From: Geminicoccaceae bacterium
Lineage (GTDB): Bacteria > Pseudomonadota > Alphaproteobacteria > Geminicoccales > Geminicoccaceae
DNA length: 64,000 bases
Direction of reading: 5' to 3'
NCBI GenBank assembly: GCA_028285265.1
Contig: JANQPX010000037.1
Coordinates: forward strand, 124,001-188,000
This document shows, piece after piece, positions 41,298 through 50,772 of the stretch (within the stretch, counting starts at the first letter, position 1; the number at the start of each line of letters is the position of its first letter). The notes below the pieces were generated by a model. It worked only from the letters and a program-made list of their open reading frames with translations. It ran no database searches and was not told the origin of the DNA. Made by a program: the position numbers and the translations under genes.

Positions 41298-42305
41298 TCA
41301 AGCGCCGAGAGCGACGCGCTCGGCGCGCGGGGTGCGACCATATTTCTGACGATAGCATGTCGAAAAGTGCGAAGCGGACACGAAGCCGCAAGCAAAGGCG
41401 ACATTCATAATCGGCATGCTGGTCTGGTAGAGAAGGTGACGTGCCCGTTCCAACCTAAGCTCCAGATAATATTGCGCCGGTGTTCTTCCGAGATGTTTTC
41501 TAAAAAGACGTTCGAGTTGACGTCGTGACAGTCCTATATAGCGCGCAAGCATTTCCTGATTCAACGGTTCTTCTATGTTACTTTCCATCATCTCGATAGC
41601 GTTAATCAGCTTCGGGTTGTGAACGCCCAGCCTGACTCGATAAGGAATGCGTTGATGATCATGGGATTGACGAACCCGATCTTGGAGACACTGCTCAGAT
41701 ATTTTTGACGCAATTTCATTGCCTTGCTTGTCTGCTATCAAGTGTAACATGAGGTCGAGTGCCGCTGTTCCTCCTGAACAGGTGAGGCGTTTTTTGTCCA
41801 CAGCAAAGAGATCAGCTGACACGTCGATGTCGGGAAAATCTTCGATAAATCCTGGGAGATTTTCCCAGTGAATCGTGCATTTGTGACCATCAAGGAGTCC
41901 GATGCGCGCCAGGACATGGGCGCCGGTACAAAGGGCACCGACGGCGGCGCCTGACCGATCGGCGCGACGAAGCCAACCAAAGACCTCCTTATCTTCGTAC
42001 TGCTCAACGCCAACGCCGGTGCACAGAATGATTGCTGGATTGGTTCCGCCCGGCGAGAGCCTGACGTCGGTCAAGCTTTGGTCGACGGCGACTTGCACAC
42101 CATTGCTGGCACGCACTGGTTCGCCATCCTTGGAGACGACCTGCCACTGATAGATTTCGCGGCCCGTATGCCGGTTGGCGAGACGAAGTGGTTCGATTGC
42201 TGAGGCGAAAGCAATGAGGGAAAAATTGGGGACGAGAACAAAGGCGAAGCGATCGGGCGCCTCACTCCAACTTTCGCTTGTCGGTGCCGACACGGCATCC
42301 ACCAT
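41298..42305 (-). CDS. GlxA/GbdR-like AraC-family regulator with DJ-1/PfpI domain
   Basis: 335 residues. N-terminal DJ-1/PfpI-like domain (about 15-190; RFAFVLVPNFSLIAFASAIEPLRLAN, GALCTGAHVLARIGLLDGHKCTIHWEN, LTCSGGTAALDLMLHLI) and a C-terminal AraC domain with NQEMLARYIGLSRRQLERLFRKHLGRTPAQYYLELRL and VAFACGFVSASHFSTCYRQKYGRTPRAER. Family members such as GbdR, SouR and CdhR sense glycine betaine, sarcosine or carnitine. Divergent from soxB, so it probably activates the sox operon. GAGGTGGGCC supports ATG 42305. Confidence 0.88.
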   Translation of the reverse strand: MVDAVSAPTSESWSEAPDRFAFVLVPNFSLIAFASAIEPLRLANRHTGREIYQWQVVSKDGEPVRASNGVQVAVDQSLTDVRLSPGGTNPAIILCTGVGVEQYEDKEVFGWLRRADRSGAAVGALCTGAHVLARIGLLDGHKCTIHWENLPGFIEDFPDIDVSADLFAVDKKRLTCSGGTAALDLMLHLIADKQGNEIASKISEQCLQDRVRQSHDHQRIPYRVRLGVHNPKLINAIEMMESNIEEPLNQEMLARYIGLSRRQLERLFRKHLGRTPAQYYLELRLERARHLLYQTSMPIMNVAFACGFVSASHFSTCYRQKYGRTPRAERVALGA

Positions 42306-42572
42306 GGCCCACCTCGCAGAAAAACGGCAGGTAAATCCAGCCATGTCGCAAACACGTCATCTGTTTGTCAATAAGCGCTCCTTAGACTAGCGGAAATTTC
42401 ATGTCGCTGAGCAGAGGTGAACCGTCGTTTTTGCCAAGGAAGATGCCAGCGGCAAGCGTTTAATCATTGGCGATAAGGAATTGCCTGTCGCTGTCGGCTT
42501 CGCCAGGATATGGAACGCCGTCCGATGCCATGGTGCAACGGCAATCGCTGGTCCACATAATCGGCAATCGCT
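42306..42572. promoter_or_regulatory. Divergent regulator-soxB control region with repeated ATGTCGC
   Basis: 267 bases between the divergent starts. ATGTCGC occurs at 42343-42349 and 42401-42407, with CTGTCGC twice near 42485-42495, all on the plus strand. Direct repeats of a short core upstream of the target promoter fit AraC-type binding. No clear -10/-35 is seen for soxB. Interpretation rests on position only. Confidence 0.35.
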
Positions 42573-43823
42573 ATGAAACGCTACTCGATCTTCAGCCTCG
42601 CAAGAAATGCACTGACCGGACACAGGGACTGGGAAGCCGTTTGGCGCAGTCCAGACCCGAAACCTGCTTACGATGTTATCGTACTCGGTGCGGGAGGGCA
42701 TGGTCTTGCCACGGCCTATTATCTCGCCAAGGAGCATGGCGTCACCAACGTCGCAGTTCTGGAGAAGGGCTGGCTGGGAGGCGGCAATACAGGCCGCAAC
42801 ACCACAATCATCCGCTCCAACTATCTCTGGGATGAGAGTGCACGCATCTACGATCACGCGGTCAAGCTCTGGGAGGGATTGTCGCAAGAGTTGAACTATA
42901 ACGTCATGTTCAGCCAGCGTGGTGTTATGCATCTCGCCCATACCGTCCACGACTTGCAAGAGGTCAGTCGGCGAAGCCACGCCAATCGCCTGAATGGTGT
43001 CGATAGCGAATTTTTGACGACTGAACAGGTCAAGGCAGAAGAGCCACTCCTCAATATCTCAACAAACGCGCGCTATCCGATTCTTGGCGCCTCAATCCAA
43101 CGTCGCGCCGGTACGGCCCGTCACGATGCCGTTGCTTGGGGATACGCTCGAGGCGCTGATGCGATGGGCATCGACATCATTCAAAACTGCGAAGTCACGG
43201 GCGTCTTGACCGAACAGGGCAGGGTGATGGGTGTCGAGACCGTGCGCGGTCAGATTAAATGCAAGAAGCTAGCGGTTGTCGCCGCTGGTCACTCAAGCGT
43301 CATCGCAGATATGGCTGGTTTTCGACTGCCAATCGAGAGCTTCCCGCTCCAAGCACTTGTCTCCGAGCCGGTCAAACCTTGTGTCAACACCGTCATCATG
43401 TCTAACGCGGTGCACGGCTATATCAGCCAGTCGGACAAGGGTGAACTCGTCATCGGTGCCGGTACTGATCAGTTCACCTCCTATAGCCAACGGGGTTCCT
43501 TTCACGTCGTCGAGCATACGTTACAGGCTATCCTCGAGCTGTTTCCGAGCTTTTCTCGAATGCGTATGCTCCGTCAGTGGGGGGGTATTGTCGATGTCAC
43601 GCCTGACCGAAGCCCGATCATCGGTAAGACACCGGTTGAGAATATGTTCATCAACTGCGGCTGGGGCACAGGTGGGTTCAAGGCGACACCGGGCTCTGGC
43701 CACGTCTTTGCCCACACTATTGCGACAGGTGAAGCGCATAGCATTAACGCTCCCTTCGCCCTTGATCGCTTTATGAGCGGGGAGTTAGTTGACGAACACG
43801 GCGCTGCCGCCGTCGCTCACTAG
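42573..43823 (+). CDS. soxB: Sarcosine oxidase subunit beta
   Basis: 416 residues. FAD motif DVIVLGAGGHGLATAYYLA near 34-52, then RNTTIIRSNYL and RAGTARHDAVAWGYA, where His184 matches the position of covalent FMN attachment. The end NCGWGTGGFKATPGSG is typical of SoxB. With SoxA, SoxD and SoxG it oxidises sarcosine to glycine, passing the methyl to tetrahydrofolate and giving H2O2. Divergent from the regulator; 186 bases separate it from soxD, with nothing obvious between. Confidence 0.94.
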   Translation: MKRYSIFSLARNALTGHRDWEAVWRSPDPKPAYDVIVLGAGGHGLATAYYLAKEHGVTNVAVLEKGWLGGGNTGRNTTIIRSNYLWDESARIYDHAVKLWEGLSQELNYNVMFSQRGVMHLAHTVHDLQEVSRRSHANRLNGVDSEFLTTEQVKAEEPLLNISTNARYPILGASIQRRAGTARHDAVAWGYARGADAMGIDIIQNCEVTGVLTEQGRVMGVETVRGQIKCKKLAVVAAGHSSVIADMAGFRLPIESFPLQALVSEPVKPCVNTVIMSNAVHGYISQSDKGELVIGAGTDQFTSYSQRGSFHVVEHTLQAILELFPSFSRMRMLRQWGGIVDVTPDRSPIIGKTPVENMFINCGWGTGGFKATPGSGHVFAHTIATGEAHSINAPFALDRFMSGELVDEHGAAAVAH

Positions 43824-44009
43824 CGCCATGCCAGCGTCATTGATATCGACACGTTGCAACAAGATTTCGCTTCATGCTGCGGACGTTGTCTCGCATAGGG
43901 AGCTCGTCTCCACCCTTGGCAATGCTCCGTGTTCGTTGCACGTCGCTTCGAGACTTCATGCTTCGATTTCATCCCTGGCCGGCAACGTCAGTTTTGGGAG
44001 ATGGTGTTC

Positions 44010-44303
44010 ATGTTGTTAATCACTTGTCCCTTTTGCGGTCCGCGCGAGGAGACAGAATTTCATTGTGGTGGCGAGGCGCATATCGTGCGGCCGCTTCAGC
44101 CATCCGCGCTCAGTGACGATGAATGGGCAGATTATTTGTTCATGCGGAAGAATCCGAAGGGCGTGCATCTTGAACGCTGGCGCCATGATGCTGGGTGCGG
44201 GCGCTGGTTCAATGCTGCACGAGATACGGTGTCGGATCGGTTTCTTGCCGTCTACAAAATGGGAGAGCCCTGTCCGCCTCTTCCTGGTGATGGAGGGCAA
44301 TGA
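44010..44303 (+). CDS. soxD: Sarcosine oxidase subunit delta
   Basis: 97 residues. LLITCPFCGPREETEFHCGGEAHIVRP with the zinc cysteines (CPFCG... and HDAGCGRWFN) and SDDEWADYLFMRKNPKGVHLERWRHD are the SoxD pattern. ATG 44010 has GGGAG in range and gives the normal N-terminus; ATG 44001 is in frame. The stop overlaps the soxA start. Confidence 0.93.
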   Translation: MLLITCPFCGPREETEFHCGGEAHIVRPLQPSALSDDEWADYLFMRKNPKGVHLERWRHDAGCGRWFNAARDTVSDRFLAVYKMGEPCPPLPGDGGQ

Positions 44304-47299
44304 TGTCCGATCAACCCTACCGCTTGGCGGCGGGCGGTCGAATCGATCGCTTGCGACCCCTGGCATTTACATTCAATGGCGAGAACTTGCAGGGTTACCA
44401 AGGGGACACGCTCGCCTCTGCCTTGCTGGCGAACGGCATCCACCTCGTTGGTCGGAGTTTCAAGTATCACCGCCCACGCGGCATCATGACGGCTGGCCCA
44501 GAGGAACCCTCAGCTTTGGTTCAACTAGGGAGCGGAGCAAGAACCGAGCCCAATATGCGCGCGACACAGATCGAGCTTTTCGATCGTCTTGTCGCGACGA
44601 GTCAAAACTGTTGGCCAAGCGTCACCATGGATATCGGAGCACTTAACGGCTTAGTGTCGCCGCTCTTTCCGGCGGGGTTCTACTACAAGACCTTTATGTG
44701 GCCACCGGCTTTTTGGAACGCAGTCTATGAGCGCGTCATCCGTCGAGCTGCTGGTCTTGGTAAGGCGCCAATCGAACCGGATCCAGATCGTTACGAACAC
44801 CGCTATGCCCATTGCGATGTGCTCGTGGTTGGTGCTGGTCCCGCAGGCCTCGCCGCCGGGCTTGCTGCTGGACGAAGCGGTGCTCGCGTCATGATCGCGG
44901 ATCAACAGCCTGAATTCGGCGGCTGTCTCTTAGACGAAGAGAACGATCATCCGCTGGCGGATTGGCGAAGCGAGGCGATCGGCGAACTTGCAGCGATGGG
45001 CGAAGTTAGATCTCTGCCACGCACCACCGCTTTTGCCTATTATGATCATAACTATCTGGCGCTGGTCCAGCGGGTCGCCGAGCATGGTCAAGGAAGTGCA
45101 GCGTCGCAACCGAGGCAACGCATCTGGAAAGTGCGTGCAAAGCAGGTCGTGTTGGCGACAGGCGCTATCGAGCGACCGCTAGCGTTTCCAGGAAATGACC
45201 GACCCGGAATCATGATGGCGAGTGCTGTGCGCACTTATGTCAACCGGTATGGTGTTTGCCCCGGTAAGCGTGCCGTGATCTTCACCACGAATGACAGTGC
45301 TTACGCAACGGGCCTTGACTTGAAGGCCGCCGGCGTAGACGTGACCGTCGTGGATGCGCGCGAAGGCCCAGGTGGCGATCTCGCGCTTCGTGCGGTGACA
45401 GCAGGTATCCAGCGAATCAACGGCGCCGCCATCATCGGCGTTAAGGGCAGCAAACGTGTCCAGTCTGTAGAAGTCGGCAAGCTGAGCAGTGCTGGCGAAC
45501 GGGTGAATGGCGGCTTCCGTTGGGTCGATTGTGACCTTGTCGCAATGTCAGGGGGCTGGAACCCAACGATCCATCTGCACTCCCAGTCACGAGGCCGACC
45601 ACTCTACGATGCTGAGCGTACGATTTTCTTGCCGGGTATCCCTGCCCAGGATGAGCGATCTGCAGGTGCGTGCGCGGGGGTTTTTTCGCTTGAAGACGCT
45701 CTGCGATCTGGTGCTGAGGCTGGATTGGCCGCCGCCAAAGCGACGGGCTTCGAGGGAATGGCGCCACAAATTCCTCAGCTTGATCGGGATAGCGAAGGAT
45801 CCGAACGTACGCTATGGCAAGTCCCGGCAAGGACGGAAAAAGCTGACGCCAAGAGCTTCGTAGATTTTCAAAATGACGTGACGGTTAGTGATATCAAACT
45901 GGCGCTGCGCGAAGGCTACAGCTCGATCGAACATGTTAAACGCTACACCACCACCGGCATGGGCACGGACCAAGGCAAGACGAGCAACGTAATCGCTCTT
46001 GGGATCGTCTCGGAAACGACTGGCCAACCAATCGCTGAACTCGGCGTGACCACCTTCCGTCCGCCTTTCACGCCCGTCACCTTTGGCGCGTTGGTCGGTC
46101 AAAATAGGGGACGCCTTTTTGATCCGGTCAGAAAAACACCCATGCATCAATGGCACGAGACCCATGGTGCGGTTTTCGAAGATGTTGGTCAGTGGAAACG
46201 GCCGAGATACTTCCCCAAAGCCGGTGAAGATATGGCGGCATCAGTCGATAGGGAGGTCCGCGCCACCCGCAAATCTATTGGCATGTTGGATGCTTCAACG
46301 CTCGGCAAGATCGATCTGAAGGGCCGAGATGTCGCTGAGTTTCTGAACCGTGTCTATACCAATGCATGGTCTAAGCTTGCAATCGGCCGTTGTCGTTATG
46401 GCTTAATGCTGGGCGAAGACGGCATGGTCTTTGATGACGGCGTCACGGCAAGGCTTGGTGAGAACCACTACCTTATGAGTACAACTTCAGGTGGTGCAGC
46501 GCGTGTGCTGGCCTGGATAGAGGAATGGCTGCAGACAGAATGGCCGGATCTCCAGGTCTATGCGACATCGGTCACTGAGCAATGGGCGACTGTCTCGCTT
46601 TCGGGGCCACGATGCCGAGATTTAGTCGCTGAGCTGGTTCAAGATGTCGATCTCGACCCGGCAGCTTTTCCGCATATGAGCGTTCGCGATGGGACGGCTG
46701 ACGGTATCCCTGTGCGCCTCTTCAGGATTAGTTTCACTGGGGAAATGGGATATGAAATCCAGATCCCTGCGGAGTATGGCCGTGCGCTTTGGGAGCGTTG
46801 TATCCGGCTTGGTGAACGCTTCGATTTGACACCATTCGGTACCGAGGCCATGCATGTGCTGCGTGCTGAGAAAGGCTATATCATCACCGGCCAGGACACC
46901 GATGGGACCGCGACTCCCGCTGATCTCGGCATGGAATGGATCGTTTCGAAAAAGAAAGGTGACTTTATCGGCAAGCGATCACTCGCACGAGCGGATATGC
47001 AACGAGATGACCGCAAGCAGTTGGTTGGGCTCCTGCCAAACGACGCGCAGGCTCTGCTGGAAGAGGGGGCCCAAATCATTGCCGATCCGAATCAAACCAT
47101 CCCGATGACGATGATTGGCCATGTGACATCCAGCTACAGAAGCCCTGAGCTTGGTCGGACATTTGCGCTCGCAATGTTAAAGCGTGGGCACTCTTTGATC
47201 GGTAAAACGGTCTACATCCCCATGATCGATCGCATGCTGGCCGTCGAGGTGACCGATCCCGTGTTCATTGATCAGGAAGGAGAGAGGCTCCATGCCTGA
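44300..47299 (+). CDS. soxA: Sarcosine oxidase subunit alpha
   Basis: 999 residues. Residues 1-110 are the 2Fe2S-like N-terminal domain without its cysteines (HLVGRSFKYHRPRGIMTAGPEEP); a Rossmann unit begins CDVLVVGAGPAGLAAGLAAGRSGA near 173, with VLATGAIERPLAFPGNDRPGIM; residues from about 610 form the aminomethyltransferase (GcvT) domain binding folate. Overlaps soxD by four bases (ATGA) and soxG by eight. All domains complete. Confidence 0.96.
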   Translation: MMSDQPYRLAAGGRIDRLRPLAFTFNGENLQGYQGDTLASALLANGIHLVGRSFKYHRPRGIMTAGPEEPSALVQLGSGARTEPNMRATQIELFDRLVATSQNCWPSVTMDIGALNGLVSPLFPAGFYYKTFMWPPAFWNAVYERVIRRAAGLGKAPIEPDPDRYEHRYAHCDVLVVGAGPAGLAAGLAAGRSGARVMIADQQPEFGGCLLDEENDHPLADWRSEAIGELAAMGEVRSLPRTTAFAYYDHNYLALVQRVAEHGQGSAASQPRQRIWKVRAKQVVLATGAIERPLAFPGNDRPGIMMASAVRTYVNRYGVCPGKRAVIFTTNDSAYATGLDLKAAGVDVTVVDAREGPGGDLALRAVTAGIQRINGAAIIGVKGSKRVQSVEVGKLSSAGERVNGGFRWVDCDLVAMSGGWNPTIHLHSQSRGRPLYDAERTIFLPGIPAQDERSAGACAGVFSLEDALRSGAEAGLAAAKATGFEGMAPQIPQLDRDSEGSERTLWQVPARTEKADAKSFVDFQNDVTVSDIKLALREGYSSIEHVKRYTTTGMGTDQGKTSNVIALGIVSETTGQPIAELGVTTFRPPFTPVTFGALVGQNRGRLFDPVRKTPMHQWHETHGAVFEDVGQWKRPRYFPKAGEDMAASVDREVRATRKSIGMLDASTLGKIDLKGRDVAEFLNRVYTNAWSKLAIGRCRYGLMLGEDGMVFDDGVTARLGENHYLMSTTSGGAARVLAWIEEWLQTEWPDLQVYATSVTEQWATVSLSGPRCRDLVAELVQDVDLDPAAFPHMSVRDGTADGIPVRLFRISFTGEMGYEIQIPAEYGRALWERCIRLGERFDLTPFGTEAMHVLRAEKGYIITGQDTDGTATPADLGMEWIVSKKKGDFIGKRSLARADMQRDDRKQLVGLLPNDAQALLEEGAQIIADPNQTIPMTMIGHVTSSYRSPELGRTFALAMLKRGHSLIGKTVYIPMIDRMLAVEVTDPVFIDQEGERLHA

Positions 47300-47867
47300 C
47301 GGTTTTGTCGCTGAAGGCGCTGTTGCCGCGGCACCCTCACCGCGCGGTGTTCGCCTTTCCGAGGTTAAGGATGTTGGTAAAGTCGACCTCCGGGGCGACC
47401 CTCGCGATAAGGCTTTTATGAGTTCTGTTGGACGGGTCCTAAACCTCCTCTTGCCAACGGAAGCTTGTCAGTCTGCATTGCAGGGCCATATCGCGGCGCT
47501 TTGGGTTGGGCCTGATCAATGGTTGATTACCTGTCCCAAGGCCGACGTCACCGCGATCGCTCGTGAACTTACGGACTCGCTCTTAGGGATTCACGGATCT
47601 GTCACTGATATCAGTGCTGCCCGCGCTATGCTTCGTCTTTCCGGACCAAGTGCCCTCGACGTTCTGGCGAAGGGGTGCCCGATTGATTTTCATCCGAGAA
47701 CCGTAGCCCCGGGATACGTGGCCGGTTCCGTGCTCGCCAAGATCAGTGTCTTGCTCCACCTTCGTGATGTCGATGTTGTCGACATTTATCTAGGCCGTTC
47801 CTATGGCGACTACCTTTGGTCTTGGCTCGAAGAAGCGGGCTTGGACTGCGGTATCATCATCGAGTGA
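47292..47867 (+). CDS. soxG: Sarcosine oxidase subunit gamma
   Basis: 191 residues of the SoxG family: RLSEVKDVGKVDLRGDPRDKAFMSSV, ALWVGPDQWLITCP, VTDISAARAMLRLSGPSALDVLAKGCPIDFHPR and VAPGYVAGSVLAKISVLLH, DIYLGRSYGDYLWSWLEEAG. The start at 47292 follows AAGGAGAGAGG. Ends six bases before the EAL gene on the other strand, so the operon terminates in a convergent junction with no hairpin. Confidence 0.93.
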   Translation: MPDGFVAEGAVAAAPSPRGVRLSEVKDVGKVDLRGDPRDKAFMSSVGRVLNLLLPTEACQSALQGHIAALWVGPDQWLITCPKADVTAIARELTDSLLGIHGSVTDISAARAMLRLSGPSALDVLAKGCPIDFHPRTVAPGYVAGSVLAKISVLLHLRDVDVVDIYLGRSYGDYLWSWLEEAGLDCGIIIE

Positions 47868-47873
47868 GCTGAA

Positions 47874-49460
47874 TCAGTTGGGAGCGGTGTCGGGTAGATC
47901 CGGACTTGGCCGTCCGAAATGGTAACCTTGGCCGAGATCGAAGCCCAACCGTTGCAATCGATCGGCCTGAGTCTTCGACTCGACCATTTCAGCTACCGAG
48001 ACGACACCAAGCTCTTTGCATAACGCCGCCATCCCACGAAGGATACTCTGGTCGCGCCGCCCTGTGGACCGCACATAGAGACCGTCCACTTTGACATAGT
48101 CGAACGAAAAGGATCGAAGATAATGAAAAGCTGCAGCGCCGCTGCCGAAGTCATCTAGACAGACCTTATAGGTTCTTTTACGCAGTTTTTCGATTAGATT
48201 TGCTACGGGCTCAGGGTCGGTAATTGCTGCTGATTCCGTCAATTCGAACATGATCTGGCCGCGCATTGATGGAAATTTGGCAAGGAGAGTCATAAGGCCC
48301 TCGGCAAAGGCGCGACTCTCCATGGAACGTGCGGAGAGATTGATGGCCAGAGGGGTCGGCTTACGCCATCGCCTCCGATCATCCAGCATGGCCACGACTC
48401 GACGACAGACCATCAGATCGAAATCAGCGATCAAGCCGACCTGTTCGGCAAAACAAACCAGATCGAACGGCGATTTGCCATTGGTGAGGCGGCTCAGCAC
48501 CTCGTAGTGATGTATCTGCCCTGTCTTCAGATCGACGATGGGCTGGAAATTGAGCTCGATACTGTCGTTGTCAACAGTTTCTCTGACCTCAACGACACGC
48601 TTGACCGTGTCCTTCACCATGACGTCGAAACCATCCTGAAGCGATCCGATGCGGAAACCTTCGCCTTTTGTCTCGGCGAAGCGATTGATCGCATAGAGGA
48701 GAGCCTGGCCAGCTTCGCTTGGATGTAGGTCGCCTGACTCGAGTGAGATCGAACTGGCCTTGGGTGTGAGGCCAATGCCGTTGGGATCAGCGATCTTGGA
48801 ATGGGTCCTGATCGTGGCTTCTAACGCGTCGACGTCCATTTCAGTTTTCTGCATGATGCCGAGAATGCCATCATCCAGCCATCCTGAAGCGCTGTCCTCA
48901 CAACAAAGCTCGCTCAGGCTCTTTCCAATCTCATTTCTGCATGCTGATGCAGCTTCCTCCGACCAGTCTTCAAGTTCGCTCAAGTCAAGCATTGTTAGGG
49001 TCGATGCTTGATCCGAAGATTGGAGATGCTCCAAGACCTGGTTCTTAAAAGCATTCTCTTCGATCAATGGATCCCGCTCGGGAAGGCTTGGAAGATCGAA
49101 ACGAAAGCTGAGCTGCAAAACACCCGGTCGGTCGGGACTGCTGTGACCGGACAAAACGAGCCATCGACCTCCAATACCGTCAAAGCCCATCCGAAAGGGC
49201 ATGGCGCGACCCTTTGTGCTGACTGCCGCCAGAAAGTCGGTCGTCTTCGCTCGCAGTTCCGGAATGACGAGATCAGGAAGCGTCTTGCCAATGAGGTGAT
49301 CGTCTGATTGGCCACTCATCGTCTGAGCGGCGCCGGCAACATAGGTTATGCAACCGTCGAGGTCGGTCTCCAACAGGAGATCGCCGCCGGCAAATGCAAA
49401 GCCGACAAAACGGTCCCGCTGAAGGCGAAGGGAGGCGTCGTTTAGCATGGATCGGGGCAC
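47874..49460 (-). CDS. Cyclic-di-GMP phosphodiesterase, PAS-EAL protein
   Basis: 528 residues. N-terminal PAS-like domain (about 20-125; DLDGCITYVAGAAQTMSGQSDDHLIGKTL), a central helical linker with acidic stretches, and an EAL domain from about 270: YEVLSRL (the EVL variant), INLSARSM, MFELTES, CLDDFGSGAAAFHYLRS, VKVDG, VAEMVES and GYHFGRP. Metal-binding and catalytic residues appear complete, so cleavage of c-di-GMP is expected. It balances the cyclase at 11.2-12.2 kb. Start GTG 49460 or ATG 49448; neither has a strong ribosome site. Confidence 0.9.
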   Translation of the reverse strand: MPRSMLNDASLRLQRDRFVGFAFAGGDLLLETDLDGCITYVAGAAQTMSGQSDDHLIGKTLPDLVIPELRAKTTDFLAAVSTKGRAMPFRMGFDGIGGRWLVLSGHSSPDRPGVLQLSFRFDLPSLPERDPLIEENAFKNQVLEHLQSSDQASTLTMLDLSELEDWSEEAASACRNEIGKSLSELCCEDSASGWLDDGILGIMQKTEMDVDALEATIRTHSKIADPNGIGLTPKASSISLESGDLHPSEAGQALLYAINRFAETKGEGFRIGSLQDGFDVMVKDTVKRVVEVRETVDNDSIELNFQPIVDLKTGQIHHYEVLSRLTNGKSPFDLVCFAEQVGLIADFDLMVCRRVVAMLDDRRRWRKPTPLAINLSARSMESRAFAEGLMTLLAKFPSMRGQIMFELTESAAITDPEPVANLIEKLRKRTYKVCLDDFGSGAAAFHYLRSFSFDYVKVDGLYVRSTGRRDQSILRGMAALCKELGVVSVAEMVESKTQADRLQRLGFDLGQGYHFGRPSPDLPDTAPN

Positions 49461-49795
49461 GGGTTCGGCAATCGAGCCTCTCTAAGCGACGGCTTGTTTT
49501 TGCGAATCTGTTTGGTAGGAGCGGCAGGTGACCAAAAGATCTGCTCAGCACTGACATTAAAGCACTCGAGGGTAAAAATTGGTTTAAAGATATCCCGCGC
49601 TCGTTGACCAGGATAGCGGGTTTGGACGTCTGCGGCCGGTGAATCGGGTCGTTCTTATGCGCAACACCTACGAATCTTAATGCATGTTTCCGAATGTTGA
49701 CGGCTGTAATTTCAAACGATGCCGGTTATATAGACGTCGGTCCACGTGCAATTTCCGCACGACAATGAATTCTCGCAATGAAAAGAGGTCGATAG
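49461..49795. other. Intergenic region before the polysaccharide-like locus
   Basis: 335 bases, divergent between the EAL gene and the hyaluronidase-like gene. It holds a TTGACG (49697-49702) and, too far downstream, a TTATAT (49726-49731), so the promoter is not clear. Otherwise no repeats, hairpins with T-runs or reading frames worth reporting, apart from the ribosome site AAAAGAGG before 49796. Confidence 0.4.
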
Positions 49796-50728
49796 ATGAC
49801 CGGAGGAAACCTGCTGCAATGGCTGCAGAGCAGCCGATTGGCATTGTCTACGCCTGCTCTCCTCATTGCTGGCGTACTAACATCCTGCATGACCGTTGAG
49901 GCGACAGCAGAGGAATGCCAGCTTGTCGACAAGGTCAATGGTGAGCCGTTCAAAGTCTACCAAATCATGGGATATCGGAATATCCCGGACTTGGGGACCC
50001 ATTGTGTTGAACGGCTCAAGATTTGGTATGGCCATGAATTCTGGCCTAATGGCGTTCCACGAAAGGACGACTTTGACCTTGGACTGCCTGACCGCGGCCG
50101 GGTCCAGCGGGTTGCTGAGCGGTCGCCTGAATTTGGTCATCTTACCGTGCTCGATATTGAGCACTGGCCAGTCGAAGATGAGACTTTTGCTCAAGCAGCG
50201 GTTGATAATCATATCACCGTGCTCGACTGGTTTCGAAAATCGGCTCCTGACGACCAGGCGGTTGGGTACTACAGCATGGTCCCGATTCGCGATTATTGGC
50301 GAGCGATCAGGGGAGAGGATCATCCGAAATATAAGGACTGGCAGGAGGAGAACGACCGGCTGGTCGAGCTCGCTTCAGAAGTCGATGTGCTCTTTCCATC
50401 AATCTACACCTTCTATGAGGACCAAGAAGGTTGGCTTACTTACGCTAAGGCCCAGATCGACGAAAGCCGACGCATTGCGCCTGACAAGAAGATCTATGCG
50501 TTTATCTGGCCCGAGTATCACCCGTCCAATGATAGCCGCGCGGGCGAGGCGATCGAGCCAGACTATTGGCGCGTGCAGCTCGATTTCTTAAGAGAGCATG
50601 CTGACGGCTTGGTGATTTGGACAATCGATACGACCAAGGCGATCGACTTCGCTGACATTCCGCCTTGGTGGGACGAGACAGTCGACTTCATCGAGGACAG
50701 TTTTGCCTGTCAGGGCTGCTCCTCTTAG
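49796..50728 (+). CDS. Predicted lipoprotein, hyaluronidase-like TIM-barrel glycosidase
   Basis: 310 residues. A hydrophobic N-terminus carries VLTSC (Cys31), a lipobox-like cleavage site. The body resembles GH56-type hyaluronidases in pattern: an acidic pair in TVLDIEHWPV where GH56 has DWEEWRP, VDVLFPSIYTFYE where GH56 has LYPSIYL, and KKIYAFIWPEYHP after it, each on a separate predicted barrel strand. This is a distant resemblance and the catalytic role is inferred. Five Cys (lipid Cys, 40, 69, two near the end CQGC) suggest disulfides. First gene of the surface-sugar-like locus; asnB follows after 44 bases. Confidence 0.6.
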   Translation: MTGGNLLQWLQSSRLALSTPALLIAGVLTSCMTVEATAEECQLVDKVNGEPFKVYQIMGYRNIPDLGTHCVERLKIWYGHEFWPNGVPRKDDFDLGLPDRGRVQRVAERSPEFGHLTVLDIEHWPVEDETFAQAAVDNHITVLDWFRKSAPDDQAVGYYSMVPIRDYWRAIRGEDHPKYKDWQEENDRLVELASEVDVLFPSIYTFYEDQEGWLTYAKAQIDESRRIAPDKKIYAFIWPEYHPSNDSRAGEAIEPDYWRVQLDFLREHADGLVIWTIDTTKAIDFADIPPWWDETVDFIEDSFACQGCSS

Positions 50729-50772
50729 ATCTTGCGTATGGTTCGGACAGTTAAGCCAGATTGAGCGACTGA

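Noticed and set aside
43824..44009. Missing gene between soxB and soxD
   Set aside because: 186 bases with no frame or ribosome site of note; probably a plain spacer.
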